From Plantago ovata (Eukaryota > Streptophyta > Magnoliopsida > Lamiales > Plantaginaceae), in assembly GCA_028274465.1 (NCBI GenBank), contig CM051457.1:51678362-51742361 (forward strand): 64,000 bases of DNA, in the 5' to 3' direction. The notes below the pieces were generated by a model that saw only the letters and a program-made list of their open reading frames with translations, was not told the DNA's origin and did no database searches. The position numbers and the translations under genes were made by a program. Shown piece after piece: positions 32,398-42,782 of this stretch. Every line of letters starts with the position of its first letter. The first letter of the stretch is position 1.

Positions 32398-33761
32398 ATG
32401 CTATATGAAGAGATAGCTCCCAAGAGACAACAAACGAAGAAAACCAAGTCCTCTAAAGCATACAGTGCTGGAAAAAGCACTGCTCCTACACCGGCTGCAT
32501 CTCCGGCAAAGAACACGGTGAAAATCGTGTTAGCTAACAACCGTATCACAGAGAGACCCGTGCTTCCCGCATATCTCAATACTGAAAAGTGTGAGCAAAT
32601 GATGCAATGAGGAGGTTTTGAAAAAGAGAAGTATATCAGATACTTCTATGAAGAAGAATATGACGAAGAAAACATCGAGGCGTTGAATTACATTAATCAA
32701 CAAGGCCTGCTTCCATTTATCACTGCTCGCACAAAAATGGTGAGGATGGTGGATACAATGGAATTCTACAATAATGCAGAAATCCAAACCCATAGTGATG
32801 AACAAGGAATCACTGAAGAAGTGATTCTACAACAGTACAGGGAAAGAAAATCATCCTGAAATGGATTGATTTGGCAAACATCTTTCAAATTCCAACTACT
32901 GGAACAAAAGATGACATCACTGCCACTGTTGAAGAAATTGAAACCTTCTACAGTGATGTCAGAAATGAAAGGATGAAGAGAGGAGAGATTGCTCCTGCTT
33001 CATGGGACAAGTTCACAAAGATAAAACATCTCTATTACTCTCTTGGACTAGTAGCCTTGCTACTCATAAAAGTACTAGACTCCCAAGTCGGAGGAATAGG
33101 CCAAGTTGACCTGAAAAGATGGCCATTGCTGATGCATATACATGAGAACAAAAACGACATCAACTGGGCAAAATACATTATCAACAAGTTAGTTGAATGT
33201 ATTGTGAAGTTCAAAGTCAAGGTGGAAGACAATACTGTCTTACCAATATTTCCAGTGATGTATGGACTGAAAATTTGTTACATCATGGAACATTTTCAAA
33301 TCAAGCTGAGAAACCCATTGTCGATCAAGAAGTCAGTGTGCAATGTGGGAAGAGCATTCTACAAACAGAATGGACCCAAGGATGCTGACAAAAAGTCCAA
33401 GAAAGCAACAGACTCTAATGTTGCTGATACTGTTGTGGTTGCTGACACAAAGGCACCTAGCAAGAGATCCAATAAAAGAAAAGCTGATGATGATAGTCAA
33501 ACTGCAGCCTCATCAACTGATCCTGTCCCCAAGAAAGCCCGGACAAAAACCTTCCCAAGGAAGAAAACAACGGCTAGAAAATCAGTTCCTATCGTTCATG
33601 ATATTCCGGATGTCGATACAACAGTGGTTGCTGAAAAGCAAACCACTCAAGTAATTAATGTAGAAGCACCTACTGAAACTTCTACAAATCCAATTAATTT
33701 GGATATAATTACTGAAGAAAGACCACAAGGTAGTGGAAATGCAAATCCTGCCTTAGAATGA
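32398..33761 (+). pseudogene. Sirevirus-like post-pol ORF, copy 1 (5' part)
   Basis: Starts MLYEEIAPKRQQTKKTKSSK, a basic alanine-, serine- and proline-rich head, and continues through EKYIRYFYEEEYDEENIEAL, TMEFYNNAEIQ, RWPLLMHIHENK, INWAKYIINKLVECI and MYGLKICYIMEHF. It then enters a Lys/Ala/Thr-rich tail with KKKAR-like basic clusters, ending at 33761. It carries a TGA at 32608 where copy 2 has tryptophan, and a frame change near 32855. Copy 2 on the minus strand (63450 downward) matches nearly throughout. Its position just after pol in the same orientation is where Sireviruses carry an envelope-like gene. I see no signal peptide or membrane segment, so the envelope function is not supported. 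The central region is unrecognised. Confidence 0.6.
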
Positions 33762-34260
33762 ATTGTCATTGTGGGTTTTGATGTTGATACTATGTCGCTA
33801 TTGATCAAGAATAGCTACGGAATTGAATGGGGCTATCTGGGGTTTGCCCGTGTCGATTTCAAGTGTTTACGCGACTTCTCTTTTCCAGGTGACTTGAGCA
33901 TTGTGAATGTTATTGGGAACCAAGTTGTCAATGAATTCAGGATATAAATCGGCAAATGGTTCGCATACAGAATTAGGCAAATAGATTGGTAGGCAAATGG
34001 TTCGCATACAGAATTAGGCAAATAGATTGGTAGGCAAATGGTTCGCATACAGAATTTTTCTAATTGTATGCCTAAATTTTTAATTTGTTCTTTTTGAGAT
34101 GTAAGGAATTTAAATTGTTGATTTTCTGGGACTGCACGCTCCTCTATCATGGATTCATTGATAAGATCTTGTATATGTTCTCTTGATTGATGTTTAAACT
34201 CTACTCTCGATATGTTAGACAATTTAATGTTGAAGCATGCACTGACCTGATAGGTAGACA
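33762..34260. other. End of the Sirevirus fragment and unassigned sequence
   Basis: Similarity to the second Sirevirus copy fades by about 33830. On the minus strand a frame (34261-33833) containing SREHIQDLINESMIEERAVP and NQQFKFLTSQKEQIKNL is open across a tandem repeat. It could be a fragment of an unknown gene, but the repeat contributes much of the length. Confidence 0.3.
33951..34055. repeat. 41-bp tandem repeat, 2.6 copies
   Basis: GGCAAATGGTTCGCATACAG recurs at 33951, 33992 and 34033 with identical spacing of 41 bases and no visible mismatch. The third copy breaks off after CAGAAT. This is a very recent duplication. Confidence 0.95.
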
Positions 34261-34980
34261 TTTTAATGTTATATCGCGCTGACCTTATTAGTTTAAGTCA
34301 TAAATGGTACTGTATTCGGAATATCTAGTTCAAATTTGTCATGTTTCAAGCTGAAGTTTTTTTATACCCTAAAAACAAGTGTCTTATTATTTACTGTATA
34401 CTGTATTTGCGATTTTATTTACTAATCGTAGGTAGGTTAGATTGAAATATGAATTTCTATGTATGTTTGGTTGTAATAAGATATTACATGGTCAAAAGAC
34501 TCAAAACCCAAAAGGTTCATTGAGGAAACGAAAAGAAAAGAAAATTGACAAAAATATAATTTTTTCATATTTAGACGTTCTTTTGGTATGAAAATTTTCA
34601 ATTCAGTTCAGTTCAACTATATTCATATTCATTCAAGTCAGTTCTGTTCAGTTCTGGTTCAAATGGCAAAAAAGAAAAAAAGTTTTTTTTTTTTTTTTTT
34701 TTTTTTTGGAAGAATTGTAATTGTAATATAATACTACAGTACATTTCTCGGACTAAAATTTTAGAAGGGCATGTTTATTCGGTATTCCTGTCATGTGTAA
34801 TTGTGTATCACAAAAAGTAAGGCTATATCATCACTCATCACTACAATAATGACAAAAATAGAGAGCTTGTACATAAGTTTGTGATTTTATCAATACACTC
34901 TTCTACTCGAGGTTTCCAGTACCCCTGCTGAAGTCCTAGGCTACAAAACTGAATCAATTTCATCAGTAGAGGAGACACAT
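34261..34980. other. Non-coding AT-rich sequence with poly-T
   Basis: A run of about 25 T follows AAAAAAGAAAAAAAG near 34682-34708. No gene is recognised. It may belong to the Helitron whose 3' end is at 37042. Confidence 0.4.
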
Positions 34981-34989
34981 TTCTTCATC

Positions 34990-35620
34990 AGTATGCAAAG
35001 AATAATTTAATTCGGCTTCGGCTTAAACCCATCAACAGCAAAGTTTCGCGAGGCAGTAGGCATTGCCAATCGAAGTCCCTCAAGTTCAGGTTCTGCAATT
35101 ATTTGGCAACCCAACCGGGACATGCATCTCGGTGAGGCCAAATGCAAGGTCCAACATGTCATTTTCCTCATCCGTTGGATATGGTAACTTGTTATATTGC
35201 TCCACGTCCCTTACAATGACATGACAAGTCGAACAAGCAAGTGAGCCTTCACATGCTCCTTCAAGATCTATATATCATTTTCGTGTGCAGCTTCTAACAT
35301 TGACATTCCAACTGGTACCTTAATTTGTGTCTCTTCCCCATCCTTGTCAACAAATGCTACATTTATTTTTTGCTTTTCTTGAGTTCCTTCCCCCAACTCC
35401 GTTTTAGCTGCTGTACTGCTAAATAGTTCATGTCTCGTGGATGATACATATTTAGTATGAACAACAGGGAACCGTGATGCTCTCGGTGTATTATAGGGAG
35501 CTGCAAGTCAGAAATTACGGTGGGAGCTCGAAGGTGAAGAGCGCGGCGGTGGAATAGAGCGGCTGTGGCTGAGTGAGAGAGATTGCGTCATCGAGTGTTT
35601 GGTGCTAGATCACTTAAAAG
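34990..35620 (-). pseudogene. Mitochondrial (adrenodoxin-like) ferredoxin pseudogene
   Basis: On the minus strand the sequence reads KINVAFVDKDGEETQIKVPV and [10 protein letters not shown]. After a frameshift (two extra bases near 35269) it reads [20 protein letters not shown], which holds the C-x5-C-x2-C cluster-binding cysteines, then [15 protein letters not shown]. After a second frameshift near 35135 it continues [20 protein letters not shown] and FAVDGFKPKPN. These are the hallmarks of plant mitochondrial [2Fe-2S] ferredoxin used in iron-sulphur and biotin pathways. A serine-rich 5' piece (MTQSLSLSHSRSIPPPRSSP, about 35592-35510) could be the remains of the targeting exon. The ferredoxin domain contains no introns, suggesting a processed copy or a captured fragment. 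Confidence 0.85.
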
Positions 35621-35689
35621 CGTGATCTCCCGACTCCAGAGCCGCTCAAATCGCACTCAGAAAAAAAAAAAAAAACAGTTTCTTAGTAA

Positions 35690-37011
35690 AGATAGACAAG
35701 ATATAAAATAAAATTAAGAAAAATATTACTAGTAATTATTTTCCTCCAATACTTTCAAAAGGAATTTAAGTTGGTTTCTACTTTTTGTTTTCTTTTCCCT
35801 TGAAATCCCTAAGGTAAGCACTGCATCATTGGCTAATCATTGCTAATAAACTTAAAAGAGGTTTTCTATTTTCATGAGCTCCATTAAACAAACATAACAT
35901 GAATCGTTATTCATCCCAAAACATCAATTAGAGCCCAAGAATCCTAGTCCATCAAATTCTTCATCCGACTTGCTCTGAGTTCAGTTTATAGATATCTTGC
36001 TCGATCGATTTAGGAATTACAATTAATTAGTCTTACAATTGGAGAATAACAATGGTTAGAATATTTGTGATGTTTATTTTGGAACAACGGTGATGATCCG
36101 ATCGATGTTAAATTTTCGTTTCATGAGCCTAGGTCCATTGATGATTACAAACCTTTAAGAAAATATGGGGTTTCATGTAATATGATGTTGTTCTCTTGTT
36201 ATGTTTGTGATTTTTGTGAATTGAAGAAACCAAGAAAGAAATTTTTTGATGGTGTTAGAATTTAGAGGATTAGGTGAATCAATTCAGTTTTCTATGGTGG
36301 TCAATTTTTTGGAATTTGATTTTTGTTGATTTTGATTTTAAGTTGGGTAAATTTAAATATATTAATGGCTAAATTACATTGAACTGGAGACCCTTTTTAC
36401 GTATCCTTCCTCGCTAGTTGAACAATTACATCTAGCCCCAGAGATCGGAAAATCATGATCTCACCGTTATTCAGTTTGGTGCTTTTTCCGGCCAAACAAG
36501 GCCTTAATTTTTAAAAATCATTTTTCATTTTCTTTTTACATCTTTTCTCTTTTCTTCTTCTTCTTCTTTTTTTTTTTTCTCTTTTCTTTTTGTTCAATCT
36601 TCTTCTTCTTACAACTCCTGCAGAGCTGTAACCGGATCTGACCGAAGCGGTAAACAGATGTTACATCTCCGATTGGCTTTACTTAATGGCTTTAAATTTT
36701 GTTCAAATAGACAATGCGAGAGTCATAAGCATCAACGACCATGCAATTTGTTACTTTCATCTGGTTAAGTTTATCATTTGATTTTATCTTCTATATTCTC
36801 ATTCATTTTGTAATATATTAATTATATATTTTCTGGAATATATGATTTAAGGTCAATATTTTAACATTTTTTTTCAATTTGCAAATTAAACAAGACTTAC
36901 TCGGTGTAATAAAATGAACCAAACAAGGTGGAAGGACATGTCCCTACGTATTTCAAATTAAGTACCTTGAAGTTGAGCATTAAAGTAAAAATACTTAACA
37001 AGACCACGCAG
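35690..37011. other. Non-coding sequence upstream of the third Helitron end
   Basis: No gene recognised. The words TCCT-GCTAGTTGAACAATTACAT near 36407 resemble 51410-51430 (CCTCCTGTTAGTTGAACAATTACG), so a dispersed repeat is shared. A TC/CTT-rich stretch lies at 36540-36615. Confidence 0.4.
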
Positions 37012-37042
37012 CAACACGCGTAGCGTGCTGCCTAAATTCTAG
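37010..37042 (+). mobile_element. Helitron 3' terminus (third copy of the family)
   Basis: The hairpin GCAACACGC-GTA-GCGTGCTGC is followed by CTAAATT and CTAG, then T. The layout matches the ends of Helitrons A and B. The 5' end was not found. The ferredoxin pseudogene lies about 1.4-2 kb upstream and could be cargo. Confidence 0.6.
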
Positions 37043-37584
37043 TACTATTATAATAAAACATGAAAAATACAGAGTATAACAAATTGACAATATAATACGA
37101 ATGTCCTTTTATGTCATTTTATCAGTTAGCTTATCAGCTCATGTACTAAACACGTACATCAAAATTTGCTAGTTTATCAGCTAGTTTATGAGCTGCCTTA
37201 TCAGCTACCAACTCTTATTAGCTATTAGCTCCAACTAGCTTATCAATTATTATCAGCTAATTTTGTTAAACACAGTGTTAGAAAAATATTTAGGGAAATA
37301 TGTAAAGGTTGTTTAGGGGTATCATGTATGTAAAGACATGTATGTAAAGACTAAAGAGTGATCTTAATTAGTTTTTCTGGAATAAAAAAAACTTAAAGCC
37401 GACCCGACACTAAGAGTATAGGAGAGAGACTTTTTGGGCTTTAACCTTTAAGCAACTTTTCCGGAAGCCCAGCCCAGCAAACCGCCTAAAAACTACTATT
37501 ACCAAAGCGTAGTAAGCAGTTATTTTAAAGAAAAGATTAAAATTAATCCTGTATTTTTGTTACCCCCTTAGGGTTTGGTCAGCT
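37043..37584. other. Upstream region of the cystatin-like gene
   Basis: AT-rich, with imperfect repeats of TATCAGCTA around 37125-37260. TTACCCCCTTAGGGTTTGGT precedes the start codon. A TATA box is not obvious. Confidence 0.4.
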
Positions 37585-39504
37585 ATGGAATGCGTAAGCG
37601 TGCCTGATTTCTCTTTGAATCCCGTAGGCAATGCACAATTGAAGCGCAAAATCAACGAAGCTGCCGAACAGTTGGAATATAAGGTTCCTGCAATTGCCGT
37701 AGATGGTGATGCAAAATTGAAGCGCAAAATCAACGAAGCCGGCGACCAATTCGAAGATAAGGATCCTGCAATTGCCGTAGATGGTGATGCAAAATTGAAG
37801 CGCAAAATCAACGAAGCCGATGAACAATTGGAAGAGGAACGCGAACGCGAAATCGCTGCTGCAAGGGCCACCGTATATAAGACGAATAAGAAGATAAAGG
37901 CGTTTGAGTTGATGACTCCTGAGGAATACTGGGCTTTTCGTGGAGGAGCTATCAGTATGGAGACTGCTGCATCCATGGTTGCTTATTACCGCGAGAGTAT
38001 GAAACCTGTTTGGGAGGAAAGGATACTATATGATATCCCCCCTTTAGATTCATTCTTTCAATTCTATTCTAATCTGTTTTTTTTTATTTTTTTCAAAGTG
38101 CATGTATTTTTTGGTAATTAGATTGATGATCAGCAAGTCTTGTTAGAAACTAGCGTTTCCATTTTCTTAATTAGCCTAGACTGTCTGCTGCAATTTATTC
38201 AATTATGTTTTATAATTATACTAGTAGTAATAAGTATTGACGGCATAGTTAAATCTCTATGAACATACTGTATGAAGTTACATAATTACTCTTGCCTGCT
38301 TGCTGCTACCAATACATAACATAGGGAGGGACTTTGCTTGCGTATTCTCTTGTATCTTAGATAATAATAATAGATATACACTACTTGCTTTACTTAAAGC
38401 TGGGGCTCTTACACTTGCCAGTTAGTTGCCTCAACTTGGCTCTCTGTGGGACTTGTGGGCTGTTATATATGGGATGAAATTGAGAAACTTGCATTTTGCC
38501 TGCTGCATCAGTAGTTTATTCTTTGAGTAACTCTCTAGTCTCTATCCTGGGTGTTTTAAGGATCTTTTGTCCAAACTGGACGCTTTCTTTCTTGTAGATG
38601 AAATGAAATAAGTACAAGTTTAACAGTATCCTAATTCATACGCTTATATTTTCTTTTGTAGAGTATTGGCTTTATCATTGTAGAATGCATCGTTTTTACA
38701 GTTTAGTTTGATAAAGCTAGTTAGTGCCGTCCCTTGCGCTTAGCTAACATTGTTCTCTTAACTTGATCAACGTGATGCTATTCTTCTAATTGTTGGAGAG
38801 TTTCACTTATTAAAGTAAATTTCCATAGTATTCTTGGTGGGGCTTCTCTTTGTCCGACATGCATGATGTTCGTATTCAAGAACCAAGACTAAACAATCAT
38901 ATAATTTTGCTCTTGATCATCAACTTTACCCCTTTAAATATATGGATTTTGCCAGTAGTTGATATCAACACTATCCTCAACTTGTTGATTACTTCTAGTA
39001 ATTTCATAACTCAACTTGCATAACTTTTGTAGGGATTCATGGACGATATATGTCCATGGTTCAATGTGTATCATGGAATGTCTGGTCGCAGATATCCTGA
39101 TAAAAATGCGCTTCGTGCAGCCAAAGACGCTAATTACTTGAACCTGGCAAAGTTAGCCATTGCTGTTTATAACAAGGAGGTATATTTCCCTCTACACTTC
39201 CAAAATTTTGTTCTGTCATTACTCTGAGGTGTCGTGAATTGTCAACAGGGATTCTTAATGTGATTATACATTTTTGTTTTAGAAAACCATGGAGTTGGAG
39301 GTTGAGAAAGTTGGGGAAGTGAAGATCCTCTCCAAGTATGCTACCATATGTGTTGTATATGATATGACGTTCACTGCCAAGGACGTTAAAGCAGGTGGTG
39401 GATGTGACCCAAGTGATGCTTGCAAGACCTTTCAGGCTGTAGTTGACATCAACCTCATCAGGAAAGGAGAAGTGAAGAAAGTTATATCTTGCTCGCCCCC
39501 ATGA
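37585..39504 (+). CDS. Cystatin-like-fold plant protein with N-terminal 26-residue repeats
   Basis: Probable three-exon host gene. Exon 1 starts MECVSVPDFSLNPVG and contains three copies of a 26-residue unit (A-LKRKINEA..QLE...PAIAVDG, from 37633, 37711 and 37789). A charged helix and MTPEEYWAFRGGAISME follow. Its 3' end lies somewhere in 38030-38112 and is unclear. Exon 2 is 39033-39179 (TTTTGTAG acceptor, AAGGAG|GTATAT donor) with PWFNVYHGMSGRRYPDK and NYLNLAKLAIAVYNKE. Exon 3 is 39283-39504 with KTMELEVEKVGEVKILSKYA and KTFQAVVDINLIRKGE, ending TGA. Exons 2 and 3 join in phase and give a helix followed by strands, like the cystatin/monellin fold of plant multigene families. No QxVxG inhibitor motif is visible, so protease inhibition is not implied. 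No stop interrupts it, and it is the best candidate for a living gene here. Confidence 0.65.
38113..39032 (+). other. First intron of the cystatin-like gene
   Basis: T-rich sequence without coding signal or element ends, finishing with CATAACTTTTGTAG. The donor site upstream is uncertain. Confidence 0.5.
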
Positions 39505-40014
39505 TGAAATGTGTTCTCTCTTTTGATCCATGGTGTATATGTAATAACTATAAATCTAATTCTCAAGTCTCCTTGAGATTGAGAAAAGCTAGAACTAGAT
39601 TAATATGTCTCGGTAAGATGTTATTATATACTGTACTTGTTTGCATTCTCTATTTTCTGATTGTGAACGTCTGTCTTTCTTATCAGTGATGAATTACAAA
39701 TCTCACTATGCTCTGAACTTGCAGTATAAAGTGGTCTTACTGCAATAAATCTGTTTAATAGATAGTACTGTAGATGCCAATGATGTGTAATCAGTTCCAA
39801 TTACAGTCTATCGACTATCATTTCTATCAGTTCATTTTGCCAAATACTTGCTCCTTCGAAATGTATAACTAGAGAATGAATTTTTGTGCTAATTCAACCG
39901 GGCTATCAATTTGGTACCATGCCTTAGTTTACTGCACCAAAGAACCTAATGCTGAACCAAAGTTCAACAACTTCTAAATTTCCTGCACCAAAGAACCTAA
40001 TCCTGAACCAAAGT
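39505..40014. other. 3' flank of the cystatin-like gene
   Basis: Probable untranslated region and intergenic DNA. It contains a 51-bp tandem duplication (listed separately). No clear polyadenylation signal was singled out. Confidence 0.4.
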
Positions 40015-40034
40015 TCAACAACTTCTAAATTTCT
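39932..40034. repeat. 51-bp tandem duplication
   Basis: CTGCACCAAAGAACCTAATG at 39932 recurs at 39983 with one visible change (TGCTGA/TCCTGA). Both copies end AACAACTTCTAAATTTC. It adjoins the 3' end of the LINE. Confidence 0.92.
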
Positions 40035-40525
40035 TAATATTGGATAAGTCAAATACTTCAACCACTTTATTCATACAAAAGACTATCAACCTAACATTAT
40101 AAACGTGCTTCCCACATCTTACACTTTCACATACACTCCCACCACAAACACATCCCCTCCATATAACACCCTCACCCCTCCACTCACCATTTCCATTGAT
40201 AATAAACCATAAACCCGCCCAAAATATGCCTACCCCGAAACACAACCCTCGCACGCCCCGTTGTACCCCGCCTCCGCCTCCACCAGCCAGCAATGTGGTG
40301 GCACCCGATAACTCCCCTGCCCGTTCACAACACTCTCTCCAACAACCTCCCAACAAGAAATCCATCAAAATCAACCAAGATTTTCCGTCGCTTCAAATCA
40401 GTTTTCCGCTCGTTCCCGGTCATCAACCCGCCATGCAAAATGCCATCCTCCATCCATGCGAGCCGCATGCACGACGGACACATCCAGGGTGGGAAGCAGG
40501 TGACAGGGACCCTTTCCACCGGAAA

Positions 40526-41310
40526 TCACGCGTAAACTTGTCCATTCAAGAGAACCCTAGGTGTTTGCCATACTCGTGCTCGAGCTATCGATCCAAACCG
40601 GGAAGTTGCTTCAAGACATGGGGCTAGGGCTAGTGCGAATTGCGCTTGAGTATGAAAAGAACGCAAACCAAACTGAGATAAATCGTTCCACTTGTCACCC
40701 CACCCCTTTGACAGTAAGAAACGATCCAACCGACTACAACAACTCCCATTCTTCCGATACCAAGTGAACCGACGCCTATTCAAAGGCAAGTCCACCAACT
40801 CCACAACATCAATGAAAGCATTAAACGCAATCATATCCTGTGTAACCACCCGTGCACCCAAACCACGTCTCTCAGAAGGGCTTGTCACCACATTAAAGTC
40901 CCCGCAAATACACCACTTATCCACCACATCTCCCACCACCCTCTCCTTCAACCCTCGCCACAACTCCACTCTCCCATCCGACGAACATGGCCCATATACA
41001 TTAACAATGCTAACCGAATCGCCATCCCACACAATGGTCACCTCTAGAAAACCATCATCACCCCACATACCACTCCAAACAAAAGTCTCCTTGTCCCAAA
41101 TACATAATAGACCTCCAGAAAAACCGTTCGCCCCACTAAACGCCCAGTCAAAACCATCCGAACCCCACAACCGTCTAACCAAACTTCTATCTACGTAACC
41201 TAACTTTGTCTCTTGCAAAGAAATCCACCCTTTCCTTCCTTACCAACTCTGCCACCTCTCTACGCTTAATCCCAGAACCCAAACCCCGTTTATTGAAACT
41301 AAAAATCCGC
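40526..41310 (-). pseudogene. LINE apurinic/apyrimidinic-type endonuclease domain
   Basis: On the minus strand MRIFSFNKRGLGSGIKRREV (from about 41310) is the usual plant LINE opening, followed by a frame change at the QETK motif. The open frame from 41218 continues MQETKLG, GGLLCIWDKETF, IVNVYGP, KWCICGDFNVV and FTWYRKNGSCCSRLDRFLLS. These match the catalytic glutamate, Asn/Asp and Arg-Leu-Asp signatures of the family. The final SDH motif is degraded (AQFALAL). The frame ends in a stop just past the domain, where the reverse transcriptase should begin. Confidence 0.8.
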
Positions 41311-41502
41311 ATGGGAAACCACATCTGAGCCACCCAAACCTACATTAACGGACAACACATCACCCCTATCTCGAGCCTCCCACGATTCAAACGATTTAAG
41401 CGCCACACTAGTGAACCCACAGATTCCGCAACTGACCACACCAAACGCGCCTCATCCTCGCAACTCCCAACATCCCGAGACCCTTCCCCAACAGCCCCCA
41501 CC

Positions 41503-42321
41503 TCACCGTTCACACCAGAAGCAACCACTTCCAGTTGCGGATGCGGTTCTGACACCAGAGCCGCAAACACTCGCCGACTGCAGCTGTCCAGTCAGTTCAG
41601 CGCCTAAAAACAGATGCTGCTGCACTGGCAACACCGACTCCCTCCCTACCTGGTCCGAAACAGCATCACTGGAGTGTTGAACACCTGTCAACAAATCACG
41701 AGACTGGCCAGGAACAGTAACAGACCGTAGCTCACTGTCCAAATCCTTAGCCGACACTAAATCACATAAATTGACAGCAGTGTTCTCACCACCGACCACA
41801 CTAATGTCAACATGTTGTTGCAAACCTTGACCAATAGTAGTAATTAAATCCCTATCAACGACGCCTCCCACAGCAACAAGACCCACATCACTTACTTCCC
41901 AACTATTCGCCATACGTCTCGACTTCTTGGATGTGCCACCCGCACTCTTTTTGCGCGCATTCTCCTCTGCTCCCAACCGTTCAATGATAGGCATTAGTTG
42001 AAAAATATCCGAGTCAACCCTAGACACACTTTCAACCGAAGCCACCACCCCATCCAACAACTGACCACCCTCAGAATGCTCCCCCTCACCACGAACTCCA
42101 TTATCATCACCAACATCATCATCCTCAACACCACCAGACTTACCCAAAACTCCATCGACCTCCTCATCAGAAAAATACTCAGAACTCCGTTCCGAAGCCT
42201 CAGAAGACTCCGAACCGAACCCAACCTCCAACACATCCACTGAGATATAAACTTCAGAATCAATTTTCAAAATGATCCTATTCCATGGTGCAAAGCCAAC
42301 AATTCGCGAGACGACATTCAC
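41503..42321 (-). pseudogene. LINE ORF1-like / linker region
   Basis: A 272-codon acidic, serine- and valine-rich frame with SEYFSDEEVDGVLG and GTSKKSRRMANSWEV lies directly upstream of the endonuclease on the same strand. It begins WNRIILKIDSEVYISVDVLE, the kind of segment that follows the ORF1 nucleic-acid-binding part. The N-terminal RRM-like region and zinc knuckle are not seen, and the sequence upstream (42322-42420) is broken by stops. Confidence 0.55.
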
Positions 42322-42420
42322 TGAGACAGGTGTTTAATTTCAGACACCTTCTAGTTAATTTCCTGGAGAAGCCAAAAATCCACATCCCTCGAGCAATCTC
42401 TCAAAAGTCCGCCAACGGCC

Positions 42421-42782
42421 AATCCATTAGTTCGATTGTTTAGTTGTTTAAGCACCAATCAATTATGTATGTACGTTTGTTTTTGTGTTTCCTAAGATCG
42501 TTGTATAATTGTTTTCATTATCCTATCTAAGTTAGTTTGGTTCATGACCACTTCATCGATAGAGTATAATATTTTATAGTTGTATTATTTTGCTTCCCAT
42601 CCAGTTTGATTTGATTATCAAGCACAGTTGTTAGAGATATTAGAGCACTCTTTACTCATTAGAACTCATTAGATCAAATTTTCACCTCTAAAATTGCTTC
42701 TAACCTCATCTCCTAAATATTAAAATCTCCATATATGTTATGTGATAATGTCAGGAGCAATTTTAGGGGTGAAAATTATTAC
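42421..42782. other. Non-coding spacer
   Basis: AT-rich, no recognisable feature apart from TTAGAACTCATTAGAACTCA-like short repeats near 42655. Confidence 0.35.

Larger units (their letters stand above)
40015..42420 (-). mobile_element. LINE (L1-type) lacking reverse transcriptase
   Basis: Minus-strand order is ORF1-like region (about 42420-41503), endonuclease (about 41310-40526) and then directly a 3' region (about 40520-40035). The reverse transcriptase, normally about 2 kb, is missing. So this is an internal deletion or a non-autonomous LINE rather than the usual 5' truncation. C/A-rich plus-strand composition reflects a G/T-rich coding strand typical of some plant LINEs. Confidence 0.75.

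Noticed and set aside
36540..36620. Promoter or gene start at the CTT-rich tract
   Set aside because: Only simple sequence; no TATA box, start codon context or coding frame follows.
40196..41198. Plus-strand proline/threonine-rich frames
   Set aside because: They are antisense to the LINE endonuclease and 3' region and reflect its G/T-rich coding strand.
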